Shown here: in pieces, positions 51,179 through 63,842 of the stretch
Position numbering within the stretch: the stretch's first letter is position 1
Layout: every line of letters starts with the position of its first letter
Assembly: GCF_022867885.1 (NCBI RefSeq)
Contig: NZ_JALIFP010000004.1
Span: 124,001-188,000, forward strand
Direction: 5' to 3'
DNA: 64,000 bases
Origin: Lederbergia sp. NSJ-179
Lineage (GTDB): Bacteria; Bacillota; Bacilli; Bacillales; Bacillaceae_C
Program-made: the position numbers and the translations under genes
Notes under the pieces: model-generated
What the model was told of the DNA's origin: nothing
Seen by the model: only the letters and a program-made list of their open reading frames with translations
The model's database searches: none

Positions 51179-52963
51179 ATGGCACATAATGTCGTAAAAA
51201 CAATCAAAGGTGGAGCCTTTTTAATCGAGGAACTTTCTCCAGAACAATTATTTACTCCAGAAGATTATACAGATGAGCATAAAATGATTTACAAAACGAG
51301 TGATGATTTTGTGAAGAAGGAAGTCCTTCCACAAGTGGAGTATTTGGAGGAGCATGAATTCGATCGTTCCGTTCAATTGTTAAAAAAAGCAGGAGAACTT
51401 GGGCTTCTAGGGGCGGATGTCCCAGAGGAATATGGGGGCTTGGCACTGGATAAAGTTAGTTCTGCTCTAATTGCCGAAGCGATGTCTCAGGCTGGCGGTT
51501 TTTCGATCTCACATGGTGCCCATGTGGGGATTGGTTCTCTTCCAATTGTCTTATTCGGAAATGAAGAACAGAAGCAAGCCTATTTACCTGCATTAGCCAC
51601 GGGCGAGAAACTGGCTGCTTATGCCTTAACCGAGCCCGGCTCAGGATCAGATGCTTTAGGGGCAAGGACAACAGCCACATTGAATAAAGCAGGAACGCAT
51701 TATCTTTTAAATGGGGAAAAGCAATGGATTACCAACTCCGCTTTCGCCGATGTCTTTATTGTCTATGCTAAAATTGATGGAGAACATTTTTCCGCTTTTA
51801 TTGTGGAACGTGATTTTCCCGGCGTTTCAACTGGCCCAGAAGAAAAGAAAATGGGGATTAAGAGTTCCTCTACTCGAACATTAATTCTAGAGGATGCAAA
51901 GGTGCCTGTTGAAAATCTTTTAGGAGAAGCGGGGAAGGGACATCGGATCGCCTTCAATATCTTAAATATCGGCCGTTATAAGCTTGGAGTTGGAGCTGTC
52001 GGTGGTTCCAAACGCGCTTTAGAAATTACCTTGAAATATGCGAATCAAAGGAAGCAATTTCAAACGCCCATTTCACAATTTAATTTAACGAAAGAGAAGT
52101 TTGGCACATTGGGTGCTGAGCTTTATGCGGCGGAAAGCTCTGTCTATCGAACGGTTGGTTTGTTTGAAGAGCGAATGAGTCAATTAACAGAGGAACAGGT
52201 TAAAAATGGAACAGAAGTGGCCAACTCGATTCGGGAATATGCGATTGAATGTTCCTTGAATAAAGTATTTGCTTCAGAAGTTTTGGACCATGTGGTGGAT
52301 GAAGGGGTCCAAATTCATGGAGGCTACGGGTATATGGAAGAATACGAGATTGAGAGGGCCTATCGAGATTCACGGATTAATCGAATTTTTGAAGGGACGA
52401 ATGAAATCAACCGTTTACTCGTACCTGGCACATTTTTAAAAATGGCTTTTAAAGGGGAGCTCCCTTTATTAGAGAAAGCGCAATCCCTACAAGAAGAAGT
52501 AATGATGATGATGCCGGAAGAACCAGGAAATGAACCTCTCGAACAAGAGAAATACTTAGTAGCGGGTAGTAAAAAGGTCGCCTTAATGATTGCTGGGTTA
52601 GGAGCCCAAAAATTCGGGTCTAGGCTTGAACAGGAACAAGAAATTTTAAGCAAAATGGCGGATGTCGTGTCTTTGGCCTATGCGATGGAATCTGTCGTTG
52701 TACGGACGGAAAAGGCGATCGCCAAAACGGGAGTCGAGAAAAATAAGCAAAAGCTTCTTTATACAGAAATTTTTTGTCAGAATGCGATTGTAAAAATAGA
52801 GCAGCTGGCAAGAGAAAGTTTGGCCGCGATTGAAGAAGGGGATACCTTCCGATTAATGAACTCAGCCTTACGCAAATTAATCCGTCATACACCGATTAAT
52901 AGCATCGCGAAGAAAAGAGAGGCAGCAGATCGATTAATAGAAGCCGAGCGGTATGTGGTATAA
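51179..52963 (+). CDS. fadE: Acyl-CoA dehydrogenase FadE
   Basis: A 594-residue FAD-dependent acyl-CoA dehydrogenase, longer than the 380-residue core because of a C-terminal helical extension as in Bacillus FadE (YusJ). Core motifs are YALTEPGSGSDALGARTTA, GEKQWITNSAFADVFIVYA, and the C-terminal YRDSRINRIFEGTNEINRL with the catalytic Glu. It performs the first step of beta-oxidation and is 18 bases after fadA, with GGGGAGG upstream. A 3' hairpin (AAGCACTAAGATTAAGTCTTGGTGCTT, near 52971) ends the operon. Confidence 0.94.
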   Translation: MAHNVVKTIKGGAFLIEELSPEQLFTPEDYTDEHKMIYKTSDDFVKKEVLPQVEYLEEHEFDRSVQLLKKAGELGLLGADVPEEYGGLALDKVSSALIAEAMSQAGGFSISHGAHVGIGSLPIVLFGNEEQKQAYLPALATGEKLAAYALTEPGSGSDALGARTTATLNKAGTHYLLNGEKQWITNSAFADVFIVYAKIDGEHFSAFIVERDFPGVSTGPEEKKMGIKSSSTRTLILEDAKVPVENLLGEAGKGHRIAFNILNIGRYKLGVGAVGGSKRALEITLKYANQRKQFQTPISQFNLTKEKFGTLGAELYAAESSVYRTVGLFEERMSQLTEEQVKNGTEVANSIREYAIECSLNKVFASEVLDHVVDEGVQIHGGYGYMEEYEIERAYRDSRINRIFEGTNEINRLLVPGTFLKMAFKGELPLLEKAQSLQEEVMMMMPEEPGNEPLEQEKYLVAGSKKVALMIAGLGAQKFGSRLEQEQEILSKMADVVSLAYAMESVVVRTEKAIAKTGVEKNKQKLLYTEIFCQNAIVKIEQLARESLAAIEEGDTFRLMNSALRKLIRHTPINSIAKKREAADRLIEAERYVV

Positions 52964-52967
52964 AGAT

Positions 52968-53003
52968 TAAAAAGCACTAAGATTAAGTCTTGGTGCTTTG
53001 TTT
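52968..53003 (+). terminator. Terminator of the fad operon
   Basis: AAAGCACTAAGA pairs with TCTTGGTGCTTT (one G-U), followed by GTTTGTTG. Confidence 0.7.
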
Positions 53004-53120
53004 GTTGTCTACGATATCGTAGAATTGGATCATATGAATTTGTTGGACTTCCAGCATAGGAGGAAGTTTCACTTTATGTTATAATCAATCTTGCAATATG
53101 GAAAGAATGGAGAGATGAAA

Positions 53121-53510
53121 GTGGCCTTACGTTTTTATTGGTATCCTAAATGTGGGACATGTCGGAAAGCCAAAAAATGGTTGGATGATCATCAACTAGA
53201 TTATAAGGAAATACATATTGTCGAGCAGCCTCCATCTCGTGAAGAGTTGGAAAATCTCTATCAAAAAAGTGGATTGGAATTAAAAAAGTTTTTTAATACG
53301 AGTGGAAAAAAATACCGGGAGCTCGGGTTAAAGGACAAGATTGGCAAAGCTTCGAACAAAGAGCTGCTTGAGATTTTGGCGAGTGATGGCATGCTGATAA
53401 AAAGGCCGATCATCACAGATGGTAAAACAGTAACAGTGGGGTTTAAAGAAGATGAATTTGAAAAAACATGGAGGCCTGCGGGAAGCAGGTCACAAAGGTA
53501 TGGCGATTGA
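53121..53510 (+). CDS. yusI: ArsC/Spx-family protein YusI
   Basis: A 129-residue protein of the arsenate reductase-like/Spx family. FYWYPKCGTCRKAKKWLDDH shows the CxxC near the N-terminus, and LKKFFNTSGKKYRELGLKDK and DGMLIKRPI are conserved in YusI. The family is thiol-based; YusI's function is unknown. I prefer the GTG at 53121, 8 nt after GGAGAG, to the ATG at 53115 that overlaps that site. Its place between fadE and gcvH matches B. subtilis. Confidence 0.9.
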   Translation: MALRFYWYPKCGTCRKAKKWLDDHQLDYKEIHIVEQPPSREELENLYQKSGLELKKFFNTSGKKYRELGLKDKIGKASNKELLEILASDGMLIKRPIITDGKTVTVGFKEDEFEKTWRPAGSRSQRYGD

Positions 53511-53625
53511 TGTCGCGCACTTAGCCTTTGAGACCAACAGGATAGGCGTTGCTACAAACGTGGCGATTTTAGCCTAAGATCATTCTTTTGTTAAGCATGT
53601 TTTCTTGATTTCATCAAGGCCTTTT
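53505..53625. repeat. Dispersed intergenic repeat between yusI and gcvH
   Basis: GGCGTTGCTACAAACGTGGCGATTTTAGCC (53546-53574 region, key parts GCTAC at 53551 and GTGGC at 53560) is a diverged version of the 49640-49670 segment of copy A. CCTTGATTTCATCAAGG-like arms follow near 53607. No ORF is supported. Confidence 0.6.
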
Positions 53626-53661
53626 TGTACATTACAATTATTAACTCTTGGAGGGATAAAG

Positions 53662-54045
53662 ATGAATACACCGAAGGAATTACTTTATTCGGAAGAACAT
53701 GAATGGGTGAAGGAAGAAGGGGACAAAGTTCGAATCGGGATTACGGAGTTTGCGCAAGCGGAATTAGGCGACATTGTGTTTGTTGAACTTCCAGAAGTCG
53801 GGGATGAAGTAACAGCAGATGAGCCATTTGGAAGTGTGGAATCTGTTAAAACTGTTTCAGAACTGTATGCGCCATTAAGTGGAAAAGTAGTGGAGGTCAA
53901 TGAGGAATTAGAGGATAGTCCCGAATTTGTCAATGAATCTCCCTACGAAAAAGCGTGGATGATTGTGATTGAACCATCAGACGAAAGTGAAAAGGATAAC
54001 CTCATGTCTGCGGAGGAATATGAAGAAATGACGAGTGAAGATTAA
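53662..54045 (+). CDS. gcvH: Glycine cleavage system H protein
   Basis: A 127-residue lipoyl carrier. [36 protein letters not shown] is the H-protein entry. The lipoylated Lys is in [16 protein letters not shown]. It shuttles the aminomethyl group in glycine cleavage and, in bacilli, serves as the hub for lipoyl transfer by LipM/LipL. The ATG at 53662 has GGAGGG upstream. It is monocistronic with a strong terminator. Confidence 0.95.
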   Translation: MNTPKELLYSEEHEWVKEEGDKVRIGITEFAQAELGDIVFVELPEVGDEVTADEPFGSVESVKTVSELYAPLSGKVVEVNEELEDSPEFVNESPYEKAWMIVIEPSDESEKDNLMSAEEYEEMTSED

Positions 54046-54054
54046 AATAAAGTG

Positions 54055-54096
54055 TAGCTGTCCCAAAGTGGCCTAACCGGGACAGCCCTTTTTTTC
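54055..54096 (+). terminator. gcvH terminator
   Basis: GCTGTCCC (54057-54064) pairs with GGGACAGC (54079-54086), followed by CCTTTTTTT. Confidence 0.88.
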
Positions 54097-54114
54097 AAAA
54101 GGAGAATTTGTTTT

Positions 54115-54447
54115 ATGAAAGAATCTACAAAAGATGAGATGCTAAAGGCGTTAGAAAGAAAAGATTCAGTAGTCTTTTATTTTTACACACCATTATGCGG
54201 CACCTGTCAAATCGCCGGAAAAATGCTGGAAATTGTAGAGAAAATGCTCCCTGACCTTCCCTTCAAAAAGGCGGACCTTAACTACCTTCCCGAAATGGCC
54301 GAAACATTTTCCATTGAAAGTGTCCCCTGCCTCATTCATCTGCACGATGGAAAAATTCAAAATAAAATTTACGCCTTCCACTCTGTCCCCTATCTTTACG
54401 AAACGTTGAAGGAGCCTGGTACGGCCCGAAATTTGTCGAAAGATTAA
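54115..54447 (+). CDS. yusE: Thioredoxin-like protein YusE
   Basis: A 110-residue thioredoxin-fold protein with the dithiol FYTPLCGTCQIAG (CGTC) and the cis-Pro segment ESVPCLIHL. It matches YusE, found near gcvH in B. subtilis. It is cytoplasmic and probably a redox enzyme; the partner is unknown. Starts at an ATG after AAAAGGAG. It follows the gcvH terminator and is transcribed in the same direction. Confidence 0.85.
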   Translation: MKESTKDEMLKALERKDSVVFYFYTPLCGTCQIAGKMLEIVEKMLPDLPFKKADLNYLPEMAETFSIESVPCLIHLHDGKIQNKIYAFHSVPYLYETLKEPGTARNLSKD

Positions 54448-54713
54448 GCCTTGCGGGACTTTTGTATTGTTTATTGTAGTACTTTAGACTTAGTTTCTTA
54501 AATGAACACTTTTGCACAAAACTGGCGTTGATCCCTTATATCATGCATGGAAGAGCTTGTATCTTTTACTATTTACTATTTTGTCATTTGGTTTTTATCG
54601 TATATAATGGGGTACGTGAAAAGGGTAATTCAAAAAATGATCTTTTGAAAAGGTCAAAAAAATGAAAGGATTGGTCCCTTATTAATCCCTTAAAGATTGA
54701 GTACACAGATGGA
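54448..54713. other. Intergenic region upstream of the small ORF, nothing clear
   Basis: About 265 bases without a supported gene, promoter or repeat. The sequence is AT-rich. GTATATAATGG near 54600 could be a -10 region, without a convincing -35. Confidence 0.3.
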
Positions 54714-54866
54714 ATGGAAAAAGCGATGCATGCTGCACATGGAGTTGGATATGAGGTGTATAAAAGACAACATCATGTTCGGATGAGAATTGAGAAGAAA
54801 CGAGAAAAAGACTACTTGCGTTCTCAAAGAGTAGCATCAGATTTGGAACGGAAAATCCATGTTTAA
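54714..54866 (+). CDS. Possible small basic protein (50 residues)
   Basis: From the ATG at 54714 the frame reads MEKAMHAAHGVGYEVYKRQH, then HVRMRIEKKREKDYLRSQRVASDLERKIHV. The product is rich in Lys, Arg and His and predicted helical, with no family recognised. There is no good ribosome binding site. The frame stays open 12 codons upstream of the ATG (IEYTDG precedes it), so this may be the 3' end of a decayed gene. A terminator follows at 54912. Confidence 0.4.
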   Translation: MEKAMHAAHGVGYEVYKRQHHVRMRIEKKREKDYLRSQRVASDLERKIHV

Positions 54867-54910
54867 GAAATCAATCAACTTAACATAATAAACGTAAAAA
54901 CCTAGATTTA

Positions 54911-54942
54911 AGGGGCTGGCATTTTATATGTCAGCCTTTTTC
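54911..54942 (+). terminator. Terminator before the suf operon
   Basis: GGCTGGCAT (54914-54922) pairs with ATGTCAGCC (54928-54936), one G-U, followed by TTTTT. Confidence 0.85.
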
Positions 54943-55087
54943 ACTTCTTTTTTAAAAGAAAAAAGCCACGTCTAAAATCTCCCCTAGTTGATAATAATTT
55001 TAAAATGGTTTAAGATGGGGATGGAATAAGAAAGAAGGATAAATTCTTCAAAATAAAAAATCACAATCTCGATACGGAGGTATGATC

Positions 55088-55870
55088 ATGGCTTCAACAT
55101 TAATAATTAAGGATCTTCATGTGGAGATCGAAGGGAAAGAGATTTTAAAAGGTGTCAACCTTGAAATAAAGGGTGGAGAAATTCATGCTGTGATGGGGCC
55201 AAATGGTACTGGGAAATCAACCTTGGCTTCGGCGATTATGGGTCATCCTAAATATGAAGTCACAAGCGGTTCCATTACAATGGATGGGAAAGATGTATTA
55301 GAAATGGAAGTGGATGAGCGTGCACTTGCAGGACTTTTCCTGGCGATGCAATATCCAAGTGAAATCAGTGGTGTTACAAATGCCGATTTCCTTCGTTCTT
55401 CCATTAATGCGCGTCGTGAGGAAGGAAAGGAAATTTCCCTAATGAAATTTATTAAGGAAATGGATGCAAAAATGGAACTATTAGAAATGGATCCTAATAT
55501 GGCCCAACGTTACTTAAATGAAGGATTCTCCGGTGGCGAAAAGAAACGCAATGAAATTTTGCAATTAATGATGATCCAACCAGCGATTGCGATCCTTGAT
55601 GAAATAGATTCAGGACTTGATATTGATGCATTGAAGGTTGTGTCTAAAGGGATTAATGAAATGCGCTCCAGTGAATTTGGATGCATGATTATTACTCACT
55701 ATCAACGTCTTTTAAATTATATTACTCCTGACAAAGTCCATGTGATGATGCAAGGCCGTGTTGTGAAATCAGGTGGTCCGGAGCTTGCGCAAAAATTAGA
55801 GGCAGAAGGATATGACTGGATTAAAGAAGAACTTGGAATTGAAGACGAAACAGTTGGTCAAGAAGCATAA
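55088..55870 (+). CDS. sufC: Fe-S cluster assembly ATPase SufC
   Basis: A 260-residue ABC-type ATPase of the SufBCD scaffold. Walker A is VMGPNGTGKSTLA, the signature EGFSGGEKKRNEI, and Walker B AIAILDEIDSGLDID. SufC powers conformational change of the SufB-SufD scaffold. I start it at the ATG at 55088, 7 nt after GGAGG; the ATG at 55082 is too close. It is the first gene of sufC-D-S-U-B, the standard Firmicute order. Confidence 0.95.
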   Translation: MASTLIIKDLHVEIEGKEILKGVNLEIKGGEIHAVMGPNGTGKSTLASAIMGHPKYEVTSGSITMDGKDVLEMEVDERALAGLFLAMQYPSEISGVTNADFLRSSINARREEGKEISLMKFIKEMDAKMELLEMDPNMAQRYLNEGFSGGEKKRNEILQLMMIQPAIAILDEIDSGLDIDALKVVSKGINEMRSSEFGCMIITHYQRLLNYITPDKVHVMMQGRVVKSGGPELAQKLEAEGYDWIKEELGIEDETVGQEA

Positions 55871-55887
55871 GTGTTAGGAGGATTATC

Positions 55888-58854
<2,967 letters not shown>

Positions 58855-58871
58855 GAATGGAGGAATGAAGA

Positions 58872-60269
58872 ATGGCGAAAAAAGCACCGGTAATTGGCGA
58901 TTATAAGTATGGTTTCCGAGATAGGGATGTTTCCATTTTTCGTTCAGAGCGGGGATTGACAAGAGAAATTGTCGAAGAAATCTCCAGAATGAAGGAAGAA
59001 CCGGAGTGGATGCTCGAATTCCGCTTGAAATCTCTTGAGCAATTTTACAAAAAGCCGATGCCTCAATGGGGCGGAGATTTAAGTGGATTAAATTTCGATG
59101 AAATCACCTATTATGTAAAACCATCAGAACATACAGAGCGTTCATGGGATGAAGTTCCTGAAGAAATCAAGCAAACATTCGATAAACTAGGGATCCCAGA
59201 AGCGGAGCAAAAATATTTGGCCGGGGTATCTGCTCAATATGAATCAGAGGTTGTTTACCATAATATGAAAGAAGATCTTGAAGAGATGGGGATTGTCTTC
59301 AAAGATACGGATTCTGCTTTGAAAGAAAATGAAGATATTTTCCGTGAGCATTGGGCTACAGTGATTCCGCCGTCTGATAATAAATTTGCGGCTTTGAATT
59401 CGGCTGTATGGTCAGGAGGATCTTTCATTTATGTTCCTCCAGGTGTAAAAGTAGATACACCCCTTCAAGCGTATTTCCGGATCAACTCCGAAAATATGGG
59501 ACAATTTGAGCGGACTTTGATCATTGTTGATGAAGGCGCCTCTGTCCACTATGTAGAAGGATGTACAGCTCCTGTCTATACAACGAATTCCTTACACAGT
59601 GCGGTCGTGGAAATTATTGTGAAAAAGGGTGGTTACTGCCGTTATACAACGATTCAGAACTGGGCGAATAACGTCTATAACCTTGTGACCAAACGTGCCG
59701 TTTGTCAGGAAAATGCGACCATGGAATGGATCGACGGGAATATTGGCTCTAAATTAACAATGAAATACCCATCCGTCCTGTTGATGGGTGAAGGCGCACG
59801 CGGGATGACGCTATCGATTGCGATGGCAGGAAAAGGACAACACCAAGATGCAGGAGCAAAGATGATGCATTTAGCACCAAACACCTCTTCATCGATTGTG
59901 TCAAAATCGATTTCCCAACATGGTGGAAAAGTGACTTATCGTGGAATTGTTCACTTTGGCCGCAAAGCCGATGGCGCTCGTTCTACGATTGAGTGTGACA
60001 CGATTATCATGGATCATTTGTCCACGTCCGATACGATTCCATACAATGAAATTATGAACGACAATATTTCATTAGAACACGAAGCGAAAGTATCGAAGGT
60101 CTCAGAAGAACAACTCTTCTATCTCATGAGCCGTGGCATCAGTGAACAAGAAGCAACCGAAATGATCGTCATGGGCTTCATCGAACCATTCACAAAAGAA
60201 CTGCCAATGGAATATGCCGTTGAGATGAATCGATTGATTAAGTTCGAGATGGAAGGATCAATTGGTTAA
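58872..60269 (+). CDS. sufB: Fe-S cluster assembly scaffold SufB
   Basis: A 465-residue scaffold on which new clusters form. [12 protein letters not shown], the [15 protein letters not shown] segment and the C-terminal [25 protein letters not shown] are diagnostic. [10 protein letters not shown] contains a conserved Cys near the cluster site. Last gene of the operon, 17 bases after sufU, with GGAGG upstream and a perfect terminator downstream. Confidence 0.96.
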   Translation: MAKKAPVIGDYKYGFRDRDVSIFRSERGLTREIVEEISRMKEEPEWMLEFRLKSLEQFYKKPMPQWGGDLSGLNFDEITYYVKPSEHTERSWDEVPEEIKQTFDKLGIPEAEQKYLAGVSAQYESEVVYHNMKEDLEEMGIVFKDTDSALKENEDIFREHWATVIPPSDNKFAALNSAVWSGGSFIYVPPGVKVDTPLQAYFRINSENMGQFERTLIIVDEGASVHYVEGCTAPVYTTNSLHSAVVEIIVKKGGYCRYTTIQNWANNVYNLVTKRAVCQENATMEWIDGNIGSKLTMKYPSVLLMGEGARGMTLSIAMAGKGQHQDAGAKMMHLAPNTSSSIVSKSISQHGGKVTYRGIVHFGRKADGARSTIECDTIIMDHLSTSDTIPYNEIMNDNISLEHEAKVSKVSEEQLFYLMSRGISEQEATEMIVMGFIEPFTKELPMEYAVEMNRLIKFEMEGSIG

Positions 60270-60280
60270 TAATCCTTTAT

Positions 60281-60321
60281 AAAAAACGTCTGTCTGGATC
60301 ATCCAGACAGACGTTTTTTTG
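60281..60321 (+). terminator. suf operon terminator
   Basis: AAAACGTCTGTCTGGAT and ATCCAGACAGACGTTTT form a perfect stem of about 17 bp with a minimal loop, followed by TTTTTT. Confidence 0.93.
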
Positions 60322-60440
60322 ATTTACTATCGGATAGAAAATTTATGCTTTTGATTATGAAGGCAGTGAAAAATGATTGATCAAAACAGACTTTTAATAT
60401 CCTATGCGCCTCTCAGAGGGTTGGTCATGGCTTGATGCAT

Positions 60441-60884
60441 TCAGTCGCTCACTCTTTTCAGTCGATAAATTTCCCGTTTTTGGTTCAGGGATTCATCCAT
60501 TAGTATCCGAATGTCTGTTTCAATCGCTTCAATTGTTTCAGCGCTTTTATGAAACTTTGGTTCCAGTACATCAACTTTTGCATTGGTAGCACCTACTGTT
60601 TTAACTAATTGATGAAGTAAGTCGCCTTGACGGTATTGCTCGGATTTTACTTCATCCAAGTCACTCCTCATTTCTTTCATATCGGCTTTTACACCATTTA
60701 AATCGACTTTCATTTCTTTCATATCGCTTTTTACACCATTTAGGTCGACTTTCATTTCTTTCATATCGGCTTTTACACCATTTAGGTCAACTTTCAATTC
60801 TTTCATTTCGTCTTTTACACCATTTAGGTCGATTTTCATTTCTTTCATTTCATCTAAAATCTGTTGAAGCAATTGCTCCGACAT
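60441..60884 (-). CDS. Coiled-coil repeat protein of unknown function
   Basis: A 147-residue protein built from 14-residue repeats of the form MKExKVDLNGVKxD (residues 13-82, five copies), encoded by 42-bp DNA repeats between about 60639 and 60848. Each repeat is two heptads, so the protein should form a long parallel coiled coil. The tail (VGATNAKVDVLEPKFHKSAETIEAIETDIRIL...REIYRLKR) is also helical. Similar proteins are scattered in bacilli without known function. The near-identical DNA units suggest copy number changes by slippage. GAAAGGAG precedes the ATG. No signal peptide. Confidence 0.8.
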   Translation of the reverse strand: MSEQLLQQILDEMKEMKIDLNGVKDEMKELKVDLNGVKADMKEMKVDLNGVKSDMKEMKVDLNGVKADMKEMRSDLDEVKSEQYRQGDLLHQLVKTVGATNAKVDVLEPKFHKSAETIEAIETDIRILMDESLNQKREIYRLKRVSD

Positions 60885-61093
60885 TTTTTATTCTCCTTTC
60901 TATTTTTTTATTGATCATCGTGCGATTTCCTATCTGATAGTACTATTCTACCATAAATACATTGACAATCTACTAAAATCGTGATGATTTTGAATAACGA
61001 TTGGAGAAGATTCTGCCCTTTCCTTTTCATCCCTTCTTTGCTATAGTTTTTAGTAATCATTTTAAAGATCTGATCTAGGTAGGAAGTGTATTG

Positions 61094-62458
61094 ATGATTG
61101 AAAGGATTCATATTTACCATACAAATGATCTACATAGCCATTTTGAATATTGGCCTAGAATTCAAGCCTTTTTGCAAGAGAAACAGCGACTACATGCTGC
61201 GGCAGGGGAGGAAGTTTACCTTTTTGATTGTGGGGACTTTTCAGACCGCTGGCATCCTTTTACAGAAGGAACAAGAGGAAAAGGCAATACCCAATTATTA
61301 AATGAGACTGGATATACAGCCGTAACGATTGGCAATAATGAGGGAATTACGTTATCGCATGAAAATCTAGATGAATTGTATCAAGAAGCGCAGTTTGAAG
61401 TGATTGTCGCCAATTTGTATGAAGCGGACCAAATGAGGCCGAAATGGTGTGTACCTTATCAAATCTATGAAACGAGAATGGGGACAAAAATTGGGGTAAC
61501 GGCTGTGACTACTTATTACCAGAAATTGTATGAACTTCTAGAGTGGAAGTTGACAGAGCCGTTTACAGAACTTGAGATTCAATTAAACCGAATCAAAGAA
61601 GAAGCGGATGTACTTGTCGTCCTTTCTCATTTAGGAATCCATGATGATGAAAAAATGATCCAATTATTTCCGCAAATTGATTTGATATTAGGTTCCCATA
61701 CGCATCATTTTTTTATGGAAGGGAAAAGGGTTGGTAAAACGATGATGGCTGCTGGGGGGAAACATGGTCGTTTTGTTGGCTATGTCCAACTACTGGTCGA
61801 TCCATTAGCTCCACATTTTCAATCGATGTCAGCAAAGTTATTTACATCCAAGGAATTACCTGCTGTTGCCCATGAACATGAACAGCTTCAGCAGTTGGCG
61901 GACATTGGAAAAAAGCAATTAGATGTCACAATAGCGACTGTGGACCATACATTTGATTTCTCGTGGAAGGAAACGTCTGAACTTCCTTTGTTGCTTTGTG
62001 ATGCCGTGCATGAGTGGTGTGAAGCAGAGTGTACGATGCTCAACTCTGGATTAATTCTAACAAGTCTGGAAAAGGGTAGAGTGACAAAATACCATTTACA
62101 CCAAATGTTACCACATCCGATTAATCCTTGTACGGTGGAGCTTTCAGGAGCTGAATTAAAGGAAATTATCCTGCATGCGGAAAATGAAGATTGGTCGGAA
62201 GTGGAAGTGATCGGCCTAGGGTTTCGAGGGAAGGTGATGGGGAAATTTGTTTATCGAGGTATTGAGGTCGATCAGGAAAAATTGCAAGTACATATAAACG
62301 GGAGCCCCCTTGATCCAGATCGGATGTATAAACTTGGAACAGTCGATCTGTTCACGTTCGGAAATTTTTTTCCTGAAATCAAACGATCACCCAATAAAGC
62401 CTATTTTATGCCGGAATTTTTACGTGATGTGATGGAATGGAAATTGCAAAATATATAA
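61094..62458 (+). CDS. yunD: Metallophosphatase/5'-nucleotidase family protein YunD
   Basis: A 454-residue UshA-type enzyme without a signal peptide, so probably cytoplasmic. The metallophosphoesterase domain has HIYHTNDLHSHFEYW, FDCGDFSDRW, IGNNEG (variant of GNHE, with Asn for His), VVLSHLGI and GSHTHHFF. The 5'-nucleotidase C-terminal domain follows from about residue 290 (LNSGLILTSLEKGRVT). It should hydrolyse phosphate esters or cyclic nucleotides. ATG at 61094, 7 nt after GGAAG. Followed by yunC as in B. subtilis. Confidence 0.88.
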   Translation: MIERIHIYHTNDLHSHFEYWPRIQAFLQEKQRLHAAAGEEVYLFDCGDFSDRWHPFTEGTRGKGNTQLLNETGYTAVTIGNNEGITLSHENLDELYQEAQFEVIVANLYEADQMRPKWCVPYQIYETRMGTKIGVTAVTTYYQKLYELLEWKLTEPFTELEIQLNRIKEEADVLVVLSHLGIHDDEKMIQLFPQIDLILGSHTHHFFMEGKRVGKTMMAAGGKHGRFVGYVQLLVDPLAPHFQSMSAKLFTSKELPAVAHEHEQLQQLADIGKKQLDVTIATVDHTFDFSWKETSELPLLLCDAVHEWCEAECTMLNSGLILTSLEKGRVTKYHLHQMLPHPINPCTVELSGAELKEIILHAENEDWSEVEVIGLGFRGKVMGKFVYRGIEVDQEKLQVHINGSPLDPDRMYKLGTVDLFTFGNFFPEIKRSPNKAYFMPEFLRDVMEWKLQNI

Positions 62459-62573
62459 AAGGAAACGATCTAAAGTGGGCTTCATTGCCCTATTTAGAGG
62501 GGATTTTAAGATATGTGGCGATTCAACTAAAATGTACTTCTCTCATATATAAGTATGAGAAGGAGTGAGAAAC

Positions 62574-62876
62574 ATGGTATCCATTGAACCTTTAATGATT
62601 GAAGGTAAAACGTTTATTGCTACATCCGTGTCTTTACCAAAGACAACATTACTCACCATTTCAAACGATAAAGGTTATATTATGTGTGGAGCACTTGATG
62701 TTGGTTTGCTCAATGAAAAATTAAAAGATCGAAAAATAGTTGCCGGGCGTGCGGTTGGTGTTAAAACGATTGATCAGCTATTGAATGCGCCATTAGAATC
62801 TGTGACAGTGGAGGCCGAAGCATTAGGAATTACAGTAGGAATGATGGGAAAAGATGCTTTATTAAAAATGGGGTAG
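62574..62876 (+). CDS. yunC: DUF1805 protein YunC
   Basis: A 100-residue protein of the YunC/DUF1805 family. VSIEPLMIEGKTFIATSVSLPKTTLLTI and GYIMCGALDVGLLNEKLKDRKIVAGRAVGVKTIDQLL are its conserved core. Structure is known for the family but its function is not. ATG at 62574 is 7 nt after AAGGAG; a GTG three codons earlier overlaps that site. Confidence 0.88.
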   Translation: MVSIEPLMIEGKTFIATSVSLPKTTLLTISNDKGYIMCGALDVGLLNEKLKDRKIVAGRAVGVKTIDQLLNAPLESVTVEAEALGITVGMMGKDALLKMG

Positions 62877-62965
62877 AATGACTCAAGCTATTAGATTGAA
62901 AAATTAAATCCATTTGCGCTAAATCCCTTCTCCTGTGCATATATTGCCAAGAGGAGGGATTTCTT

Positions 62966-63736
62966 TTGGCTCGATTTCGTACAAGACGTAGGCAACGGGG
63001 TCCATTACCCTTACGATATGTTTTACTGCTGTCCTTTGTTTTCTTTATTTTTTCTACGGTATTGGGATTATGGATTGCAAATAGGGGAATTAAGCCAACT
63101 TTGATTAATTATGCTGAGTCACAAACGGGAAAAATTGCACCGATGGTTGTTGCAAAAGCTGTTGAGGATGTTCTCCCACAAGTAAAGGATCTTTCAGAAG
63201 TAACGGAGTCAGTTCCTGATGAACCAGGTCAACCATCCATTCAGTATCGGACAGATGTGATTAATAAGATCCAAGCAGAATTATCAAGAGAAATCCAGCT
63301 CAATTTAAATGAGGCGGAGAAAGGAAATCTAGAAGAACTAGAGATGAAAACAGGTGTTGAGATTGACTATGATAAATCTAGTGAGGATGAAGGAATTGCT
63401 TATTCTTTTCCATTAGGCCAGGCAACGAATAATGCTCTATTAGGAAATTTAGGGCCGAAAATTCCGATTCGTTTTTCAGCGGTTGGGAATGTGAAGACAA
63501 ATGTGGAACATAAAGTGGAGCATTATCCGATCAATAATACGTTTATCACCGTGGTCGTTGCTGTCGAAGTGAATGTACAAATCATTATTCCCTTTGCGAC
63601 AAAAACAGCTGTAGTGAAACAGGATGTGCCAATTGCAGCGGGCTTTTATCGAGGGGATGTGCCACAATTTTATCATAATGGAGCGGACGGTTTGACTCCT
63701 TCAATTGAATTCCCAAAACCGAAGGCAACAGAGTAG
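62966..63736 (+). CDS. yunB: Sporulation protein YunB
   Basis: A 256-residue protein with an Arg-rich N-terminus (MARFRTRRRQRGPLPLRY) and one membrane helix (residues 20-40), the rest predicted outside. ALLGNLGPKIPIRFSAVGNVKTNVEHKVEHYPINNTF is the conserved YunB segment. It is required for normal spore formation in B. subtilis and is under SigE there. The TTG start follows GAGGAGG. It ends at a terminator shared with lytH. Confidence 0.88.
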   Translation: MARFRTRRRQRGPLPLRYVLLLSFVFFIFSTVLGLWIANRGIKPTLINYAESQTGKIAPMVVAKAVEDVLPQVKDLSEVTESVPDEPGQPSIQYRTDVINKIQAELSREIQLNLNEAEKGNLEELEMKTGVEIDYDKSSEDEGIAYSFPLGQATNNALLGNLGPKIPIRFSAVGNVKTNVEHKVEHYPINNTFITVVVAVEVNVQIIIPFATKTAVVKQDVPIAAGFYRGDVPQFYHNGADGLTPSIEFPKPKATE

Positions 63737-63794
63737 AAAAAGGAAATGTATTGTGGTTAATATGTTATAGTGCTATAACAATGGGACTAAAAAG

Positions 63795-63842
63795 GGAAGA
63801 GGAGTTCTGGAAAAATGTATCCAAACTCCTCTTATTTCTTTC
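63795..63842. terminator. Bidirectional terminator between yunB and lytH
   Basis: AAGAGGAGTT (63797-63806) pairs with AACTCCTCTT (63824-63833). The minus-strand gene stop lies in the right arm. Confidence 0.8.
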
